Source: Polynucleobacter nymphae (lineage in GTDB: Bacteria > Pseudomonadota > Gammaproteobacteria > Burkholderiales > Burkholderiaceae). From it: a DNA stretch of 64,000 bases. How positions within the stretch are numbered: the first letter of the stretch is position 1; every line of letters begins with the position of its first letter. The translations under genes and the position numbers were made by a program. Positions 54,160 to 62,404 of the stretch are shown here, piece by piece. The notes below the pieces were generated by a model. The model saw only the letters and a program-made list of their open reading frames with translations. It did not search any database and had not been told where the DNA came from. Where the stretch lies: the NCBI RefSeq assembly GCF_018882155.1, contig NZ_JACVPA010000002.1, positions 62,001-126,000 on the forward strand, written 5' to 3'.

Positions 54160-54903
54160 ATGAATATGCCCAAGATCCCTGAGACCGAAGAAGATGCAAT
54201 CAATGTGGCTGCACCGCCGGGATTTGATGCGCAAGCTATTCCGATTCATGAGGTTTGTAGTAATCAGAGAAAAGTACCTATAGAGCATCTTGAGCCAGCA
54301 AGCTTAAGGGCCCGTTTTGAGTCTCCTCCAGTATGGCAGCCAGAAATTACTGATGAGAATCGTCATGTGATTGCATCTGACATCATTGCTAAACGCAATG
54401 CTGCCGGCAAGGTGACTAAAGCAGCGGTACTGATTCCTTTGGTGTTGAAGGAAGATGGCTTATGGGTTTTATTGACACAGCGTACTAATCATTTACGTGA
54501 TCATGCTGGGCAAATTAGCTTTCCTGGAGGTCGGATGGACTCGGAAGATCAGAGCCCTCACGAGACTGCGCTTCGGGAGAGCGAAGAAGAGATTGGTTTG
54601 GACCGCAAGCAGGTTGAGATTATTGGGCATTTACCGCAATATTTAACCGTTTCTGGCTATAGCGTTACGCCGGTAGTGGGGTTAGTACAAGCTCAGGCAG
54701 AATACGTCTTAGATGAATTTGAAGTGGCAGATGTATTTGAAGTGCCCTTACGTTTTTTGTTAGATCCAGCAAACCATCAGGTTAGGGTGTGGCAAAGTGA
54801 GCAGGGTGGCCGTCGTTTTTATTCAATGCCTTATGAGAACCGCTTTATTTGGGGTGCCACTGCGGGAATGTTGCGTAACCTATATCATTTATTAAAAGTA
54901 TGA
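54160..54903 (+). CDS. NUDIX hydrolase, CoA pyrophosphatase type
   Basis: A 247-residue NUDIX hydrolase of the NudL/coenzyme A diphosphatase group. The NUDIX box GGRMDSEDQSPHETALRESE-EEIGL matches GX5EX7REUXEEXGU in its key residues. The preceding LLTQRTNHLRDHAGQISFPGG is the CoA-diphosphatase signature in position. The start may be ATG 54160 or, if leaderless, ATG 54166 (MPKIPETEED). The stop overlaps the next ATG by 4 bp. Confidence 0.88.
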   Translation: MNMPKIPETEEDAINVAAPPGFDAQAIPIHEVCSNQRKVPIEHLEPASLRARFESPPVWQPEITDENRHVIASDIIAKRNAAGKVTKAAVLIPLVLKEDGLWVLLTQRTNHLRDHAGQISFPGGRMDSEDQSPHETALRESEEEIGLDRKQVEIIGHLPQYLTVSGYSVTPVVGLVQAQAEYVLDEFEVADVFEVPLRFLLDPANHQVRVWQSEQGGRRFYSMPYENRFIWGATAGMLRNLYHLLKV

Positions 54904-55859
54904 CTTTCTTTTCTATTCTCTTCGCCCTCATTGCTGAGCAATATCGCCCAGTAACTGCTAGCCATTGGATTGTGCGTACTAGCACCCGTTGGCTAGATTG
55001 GGTCGCTGGAGAATTCGGTGGCAAGACTGAAGAAGGTGCAAGCCCAGTTGGCGCACGCTTGGCCTGCTTAGTAGCCTTTATTCTGCCAACCTTTTTAGTG
55101 TTCTTGGTTTATGTCACCTGTATGGTGACCTACCCAATCTTGGGTTTCTTGTGGAACATCGTGATTGCCTATTTGTTTTTCGGCTTTCGTCAGTTCAGCC
55201 ATTCCTTTACTCTGGTCCATCAAGCCATTGAGGCTCATGATTTGCCAGCAGCACGCGCTGCATTAGGTGATTGGTATGGCCCAGACTTGGATACTTCCAA
55301 TTTGACAGAAACTCAAGTCATCTCTTTAGCGCTTGAGCGTGCCATCATTGGCTCACATCGCCACGTGTTTGGTGTACTGTTCTGGTTCATGATGCCAATG
55401 GGCCCCGCAGGTGTTGTGCTCTATCGTTTGGCTGATATTGCTGCTCAGCGTTGGTCTGAGCGCGGTGACTTTAATTTGAGCGAAGCCGCACGTCATTTCT
55501 TCTTCGTGCTCGATTGGATTCCATCGCGTATCACTGCAATGGGCTTTGCAATTGTTGGTAATTTTGAAGGTGCTGTTTATGCATGGCGCTACCTCACTCA
55601 AAAATGGACTGACTCTTTGTCAGCAGTCATATTGGCTGCAGGTGGTGGCGCCTTGGGTGTGCGTTTAGGTGAGCCCTTAAGCGAGCCCGACAGCGATGAA
55701 GCATTAAGGATGGCAGAGGCTGGTGAGCCGCTAATCTATGAAGTAGGTCTTGAGCCTACCGAACGCACAATGCGCTCCGCAGTAGGCTTGGTATGGCGCC
55801 TAGTTATCGCTTGGATGGCTTTATTGCTAATGCTGACCATCGCTCTTTGGCTTGGCTAA
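54900..55859 (+). CDS. CobD/CbiB-family membrane protein
   Basis: A 319-residue protein with four or five membrane helices and the CobD/CbiB pattern (LIAEQYRP at the start, ALERAIIGSHRHVFGVLFWFM, WIPSRITAMGFAIVG). CobD attaches aminopropanol during cobalamin synthesis, but related proteins occur next to NUDIX genes in organisms without that pathway. No cobalamin genes are here, so its function is uncertain. It overlaps the NUDIX stop by 4 bp, and its 3' 56 bp overlap the end of rsgA on the other strand. Confidence 0.78.
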   Translation: MTFFSILFALIAEQYRPVTASHWIVRTSTRWLDWVAGEFGGKTEEGASPVGARLACLVAFILPTFLVFLVYVTCMVTYPILGFLWNIVIAYLFFGFRQFSHSFTLVHQAIEAHDLPAARAALGDWYGPDLDTSNLTETQVISLALERAIIGSHRHVFGVLFWFMMPMGPAGVVLYRLADIAAQRWSERGDFNLSEAARHFFFVLDWIPSRITAMGFAIVGNFEGAVYAWRYLTQKWTDSLSAVILAAGGGALGVRLGEPLSEPDSDEALRMAEAGEPLIYEVGLEPTERTMRSAVGLVWRLVIAWMALLLMLTIALWLG

Positions 55860-56817
55860 TTCCCTGAATTTGCGTATCTGCAGTTTTTGAGTCCGAGTGC
55901 AGCTGTCTAAATAGCGCCAGTCTTTCTGGCGCTATTTCATTTCTATCGACTGCATCTCTTACGGCGCAATCTGGCTCTGATTCATGTGCGCAATTATGAA
56001 AGCGACACTTTCCCAGTAAGTCTTTAAATTCTCTAAAGGCGTGTTGTAATTCACTTACGGACATGTGGGCCAAACCAAACTCCTGAAATCCTGGAGAATC
56101 AATGAGTGCCCCAAGCTTACCGGATGGATCTCTACCCCAAGCCTGCGGTAATTCAAAATAACGACAAGCGGTCGTAGTGTGCTTCCCAGTGTCTAAACGC
56201 ACTGAATATTCTTGGGTAAGGGCAGCAGCATTAGGAACCCAGGCGTTTAAGAGGCTCGACTTACCCATACCTGATTGACCTACAAAGACGGAGACCTTGC
56301 CACAGAGAGTTGATTGGAGTGCATCAATCGATGCAGAATCAAACTTAGCGGATACCTCGCTTACTGAATAGCCCATGCGTGCATACGGCGCAATGATTTT
56401 GCGAGCGTGCTCTAGATTGTCTTTGAGGTCACATTTATTTAAGAGAATATGTAAGCCAATTTGATTAGCTTCTGCAGCTACTACAGCTCTACCCAAAAGA
56501 TCGGGTGAGAACGCAGGTTGCGTTGCGAGTACTACCAAAATTTGATCGACATTAGAGGCAATGATCTTGCTCTTAAATGCATCTGATCGATAGAGAATAT
56601 TCTCGCGGGGCTCAATTTGAATAATGCGCGCTTGATCTGCCGATGTCATCTCAAGAAGCATGCGATCGCCAACTGCACCAACGTGCTGCTTAGCAGGCGT
56701 GCTCACTTGTATTAATGAGCCCTGAGGCGATTCATTTCCTTGTGTGTCTAATACCAAACGCTGCGCTAGATAGTGCCTTCCATAAGAAGCAGTAAGTAGC
56801 GCGTGAAACTGTTCCAT
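55804..56817 (-). CDS. rsgA: small ribosomal subunit biogenesis GTPase RsgA
   Basis: A 337-residue circularly permuted GTPase that matures the 30S subunit. An N-terminal OB domain precedes the G domain, whose P-loop is VGQSGMGKSSLLNAW and whose G4 element is LNKCDL. The C-terminal zinc site is CRFHNCAHESEPDCAV. The tail of about 30 residues extends past the usual end into the opposing CobD-like gene. It lies 12 bp downstream of the M48 gene on the same strand. Confidence 0.94.
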   Translation of the reverse strand: MEQFHALLTASYGRHYLAQRLVLDTQGNESPQGSLIQVSTPAKQHVGAVGDRMLLEMTSADQARIIQIEPRENILYRSDAFKSKIIASNVDQILVVLATQPAFSPDLLGRAVVAAEANQIGLHILLNKCDLKDNLEHARKIIAPYARMGYSVSEVSAKFDSASIDALQSTLCGKVSVFVGQSGMGKSSLLNAWVPNAAALTQEYSVRLDTGKHTTTACRYFELPQAWGRDPSGKLGALIDSPGFQEFGLAHMSVSELQHAFREFKDLLGKCRFHNCAHESEPDCAVRDAVDRNEIAPERLALFRQLHSDSKTADTQIQGISQAKERWSALAIKPSKR

Positions 56818-56829
56818 TGAAGATGAGTT

Positions 56830-58080
56830 TTAGCTTAGACGCTGTAAGTTAGCAATCCGCAGTGGAGCCGGTGGATGTGAGCTATAGAAGGCGGTATAAA
56901 TCGGATCCGGAGTGAGCGTTGAAGCATTGTCTTGGTATAGCTTGACTAAAGCAGAGATCAAATCTTGAGCAGAAGATTTTTCGGCAGCAAAGCCATCGGC
57001 CTCGTATTCATGTTTACGTGAAGCTAGACTGGCAAGTGGTGTAAAGAAAAAGCTAAATACTGGAGATACCAGCATAAAGAGGGCTAGTGCTAAGCCGCCG
57101 TTATAGCCATTGAGGTTGGGCATCACGCCAAGGTCGGTGTAGAACCAGACTTTGGTGCTAATCCATCCCAGTAGAGCAAACATAGCAAAGCTCAAGGCAA
57201 AAGAAACGAAGAGGCGCTTACGAATATGCTTGCATTTAAAGTGGCCTAACTCATGAGCAAGCACCGCTTCCACTTCACCCGGGTTCAGTTTTTCAATCAA
57301 GGTATCAAAGAAGACAATGCGTTTTGCCTTGCCCATGCCAGCAAAGAACGCATTGCCATGCGCACTACGCTTACTGCCATCCATTACAAATAAACCTTGA
57401 CTAGCAAAGTCACAGCGTTTCAGTAGGGCTTCGATTTGGGTTTTTAAAGGACCATCTTCTAGAGCTTGAAACTTGTTAAAGAGCGGGGCAATGAAGGTAG
57501 GAAAGATCCACTGCATCAGCAAGCTAAATGCAGTCAACACTCCCCATGCCCATAGCCACCAAAGATCACCAGCTTGAGCCATGAGAGTGAGAATCACCCA
57601 AAGCAGTGGGATACCAATTGCACCACCCACCCCTAAACCCTTCATCATGTCGCTGAAGAATAATTTTTTACCCATGCGGTTAAAACCAAAGCGCTCCTCC
57701 AGATGAAACTGTTTGTACCAGGAGAAGGGGATATCGATAATTCCGGAGATGATCACGATAGAGACTAGGAGGGCAATTTGTTGGGCAATTCCTTCGCCTA
57801 ATAATTGCAGAAGAGCCATATTGAGAATTTGCAAGCCACCCAATAAAGTGAAGGTAATTAAAATAATGGCGCTGACCCCATTTTCTAAAATACCGAGGCG
57901 GAGTTTGGCGATAGTGTAGTCAGCTGCTTTTTGATGTTCGGCTAAGGTCACTTTTTCAGCAAATTCTGCAGGAACCCGATCGCGGTGCTGGGCTACATAG
58001 CGGATTTGACGTTGGGACAGCCAGTGGCGTAGGCCAAAACTGGCAATGAAGGCGATTAGAAAAACAATTGTGAATGTCAT
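56830..58080 (-). CDS. M48 family membrane metallopeptidase (CAAX prenyl protease-like)
   Basis: A 416-residue Ste24-type zinc metalloprotease with about seven membrane helices. The zinc motif is [13 protein letters not shown], with the third ligand in [30 protein letters not shown] is a Ste24 signature. It probably degrades or processes inner-membrane proteins. The start is ATG 58080. The frame extends further to 58149 but that runs over the divergent orn start. A perfect TATAAT lies exactly six bases before this ATG and there is no Shine-Dalgarno. Only 15 bp separate it from orn. Confidence 0.92.
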   Translation of the reverse strand: MTFTIVFLIAFIASFGLRHWLSQRQIRYVAQHRDRVPAEFAEKVTLAEHQKAADYTIAKLRLGILENGVSAIILITFTLLGGLQILNMALLQLLGEGIAQQIALLVSIVIISGIIDIPFSWYKQFHLEERFGFNRMGKKLFFSDMMKGLGVGGAIGIPLLWVILTLMAQAGDLWWLWAWGVLTAFSLLMQWIFPTFIAPLFNKFQALEDGPLKTQIEALLKRCDFASQGLFVMDGSKRSAHGNAFFAGMGKAKRIVFFDTLIEKLNPGEVEAVLAHELGHFKCKHIRKRLFVSFALSFAMFALLGWISTKVWFYTDLGVMPNLNGYNGGLALALFMLVSPVFSFFFTPLASLASRKHEYEADGFAAEKSSAQDLISALVKLYQDNASTLTPDPIYTAFYSSHPPAPLRIANLQRLS

Positions 58081-58086
58081 GAGATC

Positions 58087-58092
58087 ATTATA
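58087..58092 (-). promoter_or_regulatory. consensus -10 of leaderless M48 protease gene
   Basis: On the minus strand TATAAT, a perfect -10 consensus, is followed by GATCTC and then the ATG. The predicted +1 is the start-codon A. The entire gap to orn is 15 bp, so there is no room for a leader. Confidence 0.55.
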
Positions 58093-58095
58093 GAT

Positions 58096-58680
58096 ATGAG
58101 CGAACAAACAAACATGGCCGAGAAAAAGGCGCCCCCCGCTAATGAGCACCTCATTTGGGTGGATATGGAAATGTCGGGTTTAAACCCCGAAACCGAGCGC
58201 ATTCTAGAAATCGCCATCATTGTCACGGATGCCCACCTCAATACCATTGCAACTGCCCCGGTCTGGGTCGTTCATCAAGATGACACCATTTTAGGTGCAA
58301 TGGATGCTTGGAATACAGGTACTCATGGCCGTTCTGGTCTGATCGATAAAGTCAAAGCATCTACATTGGATGAGGCAACTGTCGAAGCAGAGTGCATTGC
58401 TTTTTTACAGAAATATATTAAGGCTGGTATTGCACCGATGTGTGGCAATACGATTGGTCAAGATCGTCGCTTCATGGCTAAGTACATGCCGAAGTTAGAA
58501 GCTTATTTTCATTATCGAAGTATTGATGTGTCGACTCTCAAGGAGTTGTGTAAGCGTTGGCATCCAGAGTTGGTGAAGGGTTTTACTAAAAATCAGGCCC
58601 ATACCGCCTTGGCAGATATTGAAGAATCTATTGAAGAGCTAAAGTACTACCGCGATAAATTTATCGTACCGCTGCCTTAA
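58096..58680 (+). CDS. orn: oligoribonuclease
   Basis: A 194-residue DEDDh 3'-5' exonuclease that degrades short RNA and pGpG. The ExoI motif is [11 protein letters not shown], the second acidic residue is in [10 protein letters not shown], and the last motif is [14 protein letters not shown]. The start may be ATG 58096 or 58114. The family usually begins near LIWVD, so either fits. It is divergent from the M48 protease gene with a 15-bp gap. GATCAT or CATTAT just upstream could be its -10. Confidence 0.95.
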   Translation: MSEQTNMAEKKAPPANEHLIWVDMEMSGLNPETERILEIAIIVTDAHLNTIATAPVWVVHQDDTILGAMDAWNTGTHGRSGLIDKVKASTLDEATVEAECIAFLQKYIKAGIAPMCGNTIGQDRRFMAKYMPKLEAYFHYRSIDVSTLKELCKRWHPELVKGFTKNQAHTALADIEESIEELKYYRDKFIVPLP

Positions 58681-58716
58681 TTTTGAGGTTTAGAAAGATG
58701 GGTATAGGTAATAAAG

Positions 58717-58745
58717 AAAAAGGTCTGCCGCAGCAGACCTTTTTG
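58717..58745. terminator. bidirectional intrinsic terminator between orn and dctP
   Basis: AGGTCTGC pairs perfectly with GCAGACCT around a CGCA tetraloop, with A-run to the left and T-run to the right. It lies between the converging orn and TRAP receptor genes and can serve both. Confidence 0.88.
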
Positions 58746-58763
58746 TATTTAAAGCGAGTTTAA

Positions 58764-59810
58764 TTACTTGGCGTTAGCAACTGCATTTTCAGCTTTATCT
58801 ACCAATGCAGCACCAATTTGATTTTTCCACTTGTTATATACGTCACGAGTGGCGGCAACAAAGAGTTTGCGATCTTCAGGCGTGAGGTAAGTTACTTTAA
58901 CGCCATATTGCTCCACATCTTTCCAAGCCGGTTGATTTGGCTCTACTAGACCTTTGCGAGCAATAGCTACCTCTTGTTTACCAGCATCAATTGCTGCCTG
59001 CTGCACGATCTCGCGATCTTGAGGAGTCCAACTTTCCCAGACTTGTTTATTTACAACAAAGATCAATGGGTCAGCAACATAGCGCCATACCGTAACGTAC
59101 TTTTGCCCCACTGTGTAGAGTTTTGCTGAGGCATAAACAGACTCAGGATTTTCTTGACCATCTACTGCGCCAGAAGCCAATGCAGCTTGAGTATCGGCCC
59201 AGCTCATCTGAGTTGGGTTTGCGCCTAGTGCTGAAAAAGTTTCGTTGTAAATCGGTGATCCCACCACGCGGAACTTCATGCCTTTAAGATCTTCTGGTTT
59301 CTTAATTTCTTTTTTAGAGTTAGAGATCTCTCTAAAACCATTTTCACCCCAAGCAAGTGGAACAACGCCTTGCTTCTCGATGATGTCTAGCAAATCTTTG
59401 CCTACAGGGCCTTTCACTAGAGCATCAATCGACTGATAGTTGGTCATCAAGAAAGGCAGCGAGAATAAATTAAGCTCTTTGACCTGTGGCGACCAGTTAA
59501 TAGTGGAGCCAATTGACATATCAATCACGCCTTGACGGATCGCCGTGAACTCACGGGTCTGATCACCACCAACTAAAGAGGCACCAGGATAAAGTTTGAT
59601 GTTGATACGCCCATTGGTGCGCTCACGTACGAGATCGGCCCAAATTTCTCCACCTTTCCCCCAAGGGAAGGCGGTGCCAAGTACCAGTGACATTTTGTAC
59701 TCTGATTTATATTCCGCAGCGATTGCTAGATTCGAGTGCAATGACGCTGTGAGACCCACTACTGCAAGCAATGAAGCTAGTGTGCTTGTCAGGAAAGAGC
59801 GCTTATTCAT
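58764..59810 (-). CDS. TRAP transporter substrate-binding protein (DctP family)
   Basis: A 348-residue periplasmic receptor. The signal peptide of about 31 residues ends LAIAAEY. Family marks are NFRE/FREISNSKKEIKKPEDLKGMKFRV in position, with the carboxylate-binding Arg near it, and WADTQAALASGAVDGQENP. It is the last gene of a dctQ-dctM-dctP unit, 86 bp after dctM. The ligand is a carboxylic or other organic acid (family knowledge), not identifiable here. Confidence 0.93.
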   Translation of the reverse strand: MNKRSFLTSTLASLLAVVGLTASLHSNLAIAAEYKSEYKMSLVLGTAFPWGKGGEIWADLVRERTNGRINIKLYPGASLVGGDQTREFTAIRQGVIDMSIGSTINWSPQVKELNLFSLPFLMTNYQSIDALVKGPVGKDLLDIIEKQGVVPLAWGENGFREISNSKKEIKKPEDLKGMKFRVVGSPIYNETFSALGANPTQMSWADTQAALASGAVDGQENPESVYASAKLYTVGQKYVTVWRYVADPLIFVVNKQVWESWTPQDREIVQQAAIDAGKQEVAIARKGLVEPNQPAWKDVEQYGVKVTYLTPEDRKLFVAATRDVYNKWKNQIGAALVDKAENAVANAK

Positions 59811-59896
59811 TTGAAACCCCTTTTTTGCTTTTGATAAAGTTTTTTGATTCTATATGAGAACTCAAGGCACGCTCTTCTGGTGCGATGCACAAATTT

Positions 59897-61201
59897 TTAG
59901 TAGCCTAAATAACGTGGCAACCAAGTGGCAATTGGCGGGAATATCAAGACTAGAACCATCGCCATGAAGAACGCCCCAAGCAGCCAAATAACCCAAGGGA
60001 TGGTTTCTTCCATTTTGACGCCAGCGATCTTGCAGGCCACCATCAGATTGACCGCGAGTGGTGGCGTAAATTGTCCCAGGGCAACCTTCAGTGTGAGGAT
60101 GACACCAAACCACACTAGGTCCCATTGATAGGCTTGGGCAATTGGTAAAAGTAATGGCACAAAGATTAGGAATATCGAAATACCATCTAGAAACATTCCC
60201 AAGGTCATTAGTAGTAGGACGATGAGAGCCAAGACTCCTGCCTCACCAATGCCTGAGTGCGCAATCGCATGAGCCATTGGATCGATGACACCTAAGGTTG
60301 AGAGTGCATAGGCAAAGATGCCAGCCAAGGCGATGACCATTAAGATTACCGATGAGGTTTCTCCAGCCTCGAGAAGGATTACATAAAGGTCACGAATTTT
60401 GATGGTGCGATAAATCACCATACCTACAAACAGGCCATAAAACACTGCAACGACAGCGGCTTCCGTTGGCGTGAACCAGCCCGCGCGCATTCCACCCAAA
60501 ATAATAAAGGGCGCACTTAAGCCCCAGAGTGCCTCTTTGCAACTTTTCCAAAAAGGTGGACGCGGTAAGTCCGCCTCTAGGGCACCCATCTTATGTTTGC
60601 GTGCCAGCCACACTGCAGGAACAATAAGGGCGATGCCAGCAAGTAGACCCGGAAACATTCCCGCAGCAAAGAGTGCTGGTACTGATGCACCTGGCACGAG
60701 AACGCTATAGACAACAAAGGCAACAGATGGGGGAATCAAAATATCGGTTGCGGCAGCTGCACCAACAATACTGGCTGCAAAAGCGCGAGGATAGCCAGCG
60801 TTTGCCATTGCTGCAATCATGACACCACCCACTGCTGCGGCATTTGCTGGGCCAGAGCCAGAGATACCTCCCAGAAACATGGCTACCAAGATTGCTACTA
60901 AGGGCAGCATGCCAGGGCCACGACCCACAATCGCTACTGCAAAATTCACCAAACGCTCTGCAACGCCGGAACGATCAAAAATAGAGCCTACCAATACAAA
61001 CATCGGAATGGCTAGCAGCGGGTACTTAGCAATACCCGCATAAAAATTTTGTGGAACAGCTAGTAATCCATAGTTTGCTGTATCGAGGTTTGATAGGGTG
61101 ATAGCAACAATGCCTCCAATGCCAAGAGCAGCACCAATTGGTACGCCAATGAGCATTAGCGTAATAAAAATCACAAAAAGAATGATGGCGATCGTAATCA
61201 T
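59897..61201 (-). CDS. TRAP transporter large permease (DctM family)
   Basis: A 434-residue membrane subunit with about twelve helices, sodium-coupled. Family marks are PIGAALGIGGIVAI, GGISGSGPANAAAVGGVMI in position, and PPSVAFVVYS near the middle. It shares a 4-bp overlap with dctQ (ATGA), so the two permease subunits are translationally coupled. Confidence 0.94.
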   Translation of the reverse strand: MITIAIILFVIFITLMLIGVPIGAALGIGGIVAITLSNLDTANYGLLAVPQNFYAGIAKYPLLAIPMFVLVGSIFDRSGVAERLVNFAVAIVGRGPGMLPLVAILVAMFLGGISGSGPANAAAVGGVMIAAMANAGYPRAFAASIVGAAAATDILIPPSVAFVVYSVLVPGASVPALFAAGMFPGLLAGIALIVPAVWLARKHKMGALEADLPRPPFWKSCKEALWGLSAPFIILGGMRAGWFTPTEAAVVAVFYGLFVGMVIYRTIKIRDLYVILLEAGETSSVILMVIALAGIFAYALSTLGVIDPMAHAIAHSGIGEAGVLALIVLLLMTLGMFLDGISIFLIFVPLLLPIAQAYQWDLVWFGVILTLKVALGQFTPPLAVNLMVACKIAGVKMEETIPWVIWLLGAFFMAMVLVLIFPPIATWLPRYLGY

Positions 61202-61710
61202 TTAGTTCGCCATTGTTTGATCAGCAAGATTCCGGAGCGAACCGCAATTAGGATGGAGAGTAGCGGCAGCCAGATGGTGTACCACCATTTAGGAACTCCG
61301 ATACCAGGAGATGTTTCTCCAAAGCGGTATTCATCCCAGGCTAGTAATGAGCCGAGATAGGCTAGCAGCAGGTAAAGTAAAAACGTTGCAGAGCCAGAAG
61401 CAATCGCGAGATTACGACGGCGCTGTGGTGAGCCCTTATCAGAAAAAATTTCAATCCGAATATTGCGATCTCTTGCAGCAGCAGCGCTGCCGGCAATTAA
61501 GGTCAAAGCCATCATTAAGAAGATTGAAAACTCTTCGGTCCAGGCAAATGATTGATTCGTGAAATAGCGAGCAAGTACATTGCCAAAAGTAATTAACGCT
61601 AAAAAGCCCATTACTGTGACAGTGATCCAATCTTCAATCCGTAAGCCTGGCTGCTCTAAAGACTCTGTCTGCTGATTTTCAACTTCTGTGATATTGAATT
61701 TGTCGCTCAT
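61198..61710 (-). CDS. TRAP transporter small permease (DctQ family)
   Basis: A 170-residue four-helix membrane subunit (FGNVLARYFTNQSFAWTEEFSIFLM is the conserved family segment in position). It begins the TRAP operon. The N-terminal 30 residues are polar, longer than in many DctQ proteins. It is coupled to dctM by a 4-bp overlap. Confidence 0.88.
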   Translation of the reverse strand: MSDKFNITEVENQQTESLEQPGLRIEDWITVTVMGFLALITFGNVLARYFTNQSFAWTEEFSIFLMMALTLIAGSAAAARDRNIRIEIFSDKGSPQRRRNLAIASGSATFLLYLLLAYLGSLLAWDEYRFGETSPGIGVPKWWYTIWLPLLSILIAVRSGILLIKQWRTK

Positions 61711-61754
61711 AGGAAGTGCATCCCAATGACTCGCATCGGGAGAAAAGGGTAAAG

Positions 61755-62378
61755 TTATTTTTTGAGAGCGCTTTTGGGTCTAAAGACTTTGATGATCTCT
61801 TCATTGGTCTCGATATAAGGCCCACCGATTAAATCAATGCAGTAAGGAACTGCGGCAAAGATACCTGGAACGAGGACTTTCCCATTATCATCTTTGAGGC
61901 CTTCAAGTGTTTCGGCGATCGCTTTGGGTTGACCGGGCAAATTAATAACAAGCGCGGCATGTTCTTCAATTTCTCTTAGCACGGCAACTTGCCTTGACAA
62001 TATTGCAGTTGGAACAAACTTCAGGCTAATTTGACGCATTTGTTCACCAAAGCCGGGCATTTCACGTGTTCCAGCATCCAAGGTAGCCTCAGGGGTGACA
62101 TCTCTGCGAGATGGCCCTGTGCCTCCTGTAGTGAGGACTAGATCACACCTCATGTCATCTACCAATTCTACAATGGCTTCTGTGATGATTTCAGAGTCGT
62201 CTGAAATGAGGCGCTCATGAAAGTCGCAAGGATTTTTAATGGCTTTCATGAGCCAAGTCTGCAGGGCAGGGATGCCCTCATCTTGATATACCCCTTTACT
62301 GGCTCGATCAGAGATCGAGATCAGGCCAATTCTGACTTCATTTGGGGTGCTGCGCTTTTGGTCTTCGGTATGCTTCAT
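61755..62378 (-). CDS. mog: molybdopterin adenylyltransferase
   Basis: A 207-residue MogA-type enzyme that adenylates molybdopterin for Mo insertion. It shows IGLISISDRASKGVYQDEGIP in position, LVLTTGGTGPSRRDVTPEAT, and LPGQPKAIAETL near the end. A TAGAAT hexamer lies exactly six bases before the ATG with no Shine-Dalgarno. It is divergent from pmbA with a 26-bp gap. Confidence 0.93.
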   Translation of the reverse strand: MKHTEDQKRSTPNEVRIGLISISDRASKGVYQDEGIPALQTWLMKAIKNPCDFHERLISDDSEIITEAIVELVDDMRCDLVLTTGGTGPSRRDVTPEATLDAGTREMPGFGEQMRQISLKFVPTAILSRQVAVLREIEEHAALVINLPGQPKAIAETLEGLKDDNGKVLVPGIFAAVPYCIDLIGGPYIETNEEIIKVFRPKSALKK

Positions 62379-62384
62379 GTTTCT

Positions 62385-62390
62385 ATTCTA
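62385..62390 (-). promoter_or_regulatory. putative -10 of leaderless mog
   Basis: On the minus strand TAGAAT (5 of 6), then six bases, then the mog ATG. Only two bases separate it from the facing pmbA -10, so RNA polymerase cannot occupy both at once. Confidence 0.5.
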
Positions 62391-62392
62391 GC

Positions 62393-62398
62393 TATTAT
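62393..62398 (+). promoter_or_regulatory. putative -10 of leaderless pmbA
   Basis: TATTAT (5 of 6), the same hexamer as before gyrA, ends exactly six bases before the pmbA ATG. No canonical Shine-Dalgarno is placed to serve it (TAGGGC directly abuts the ATG). Confidence 0.5.
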
Positions 62399-62404
62399 TA
62401 GGGC

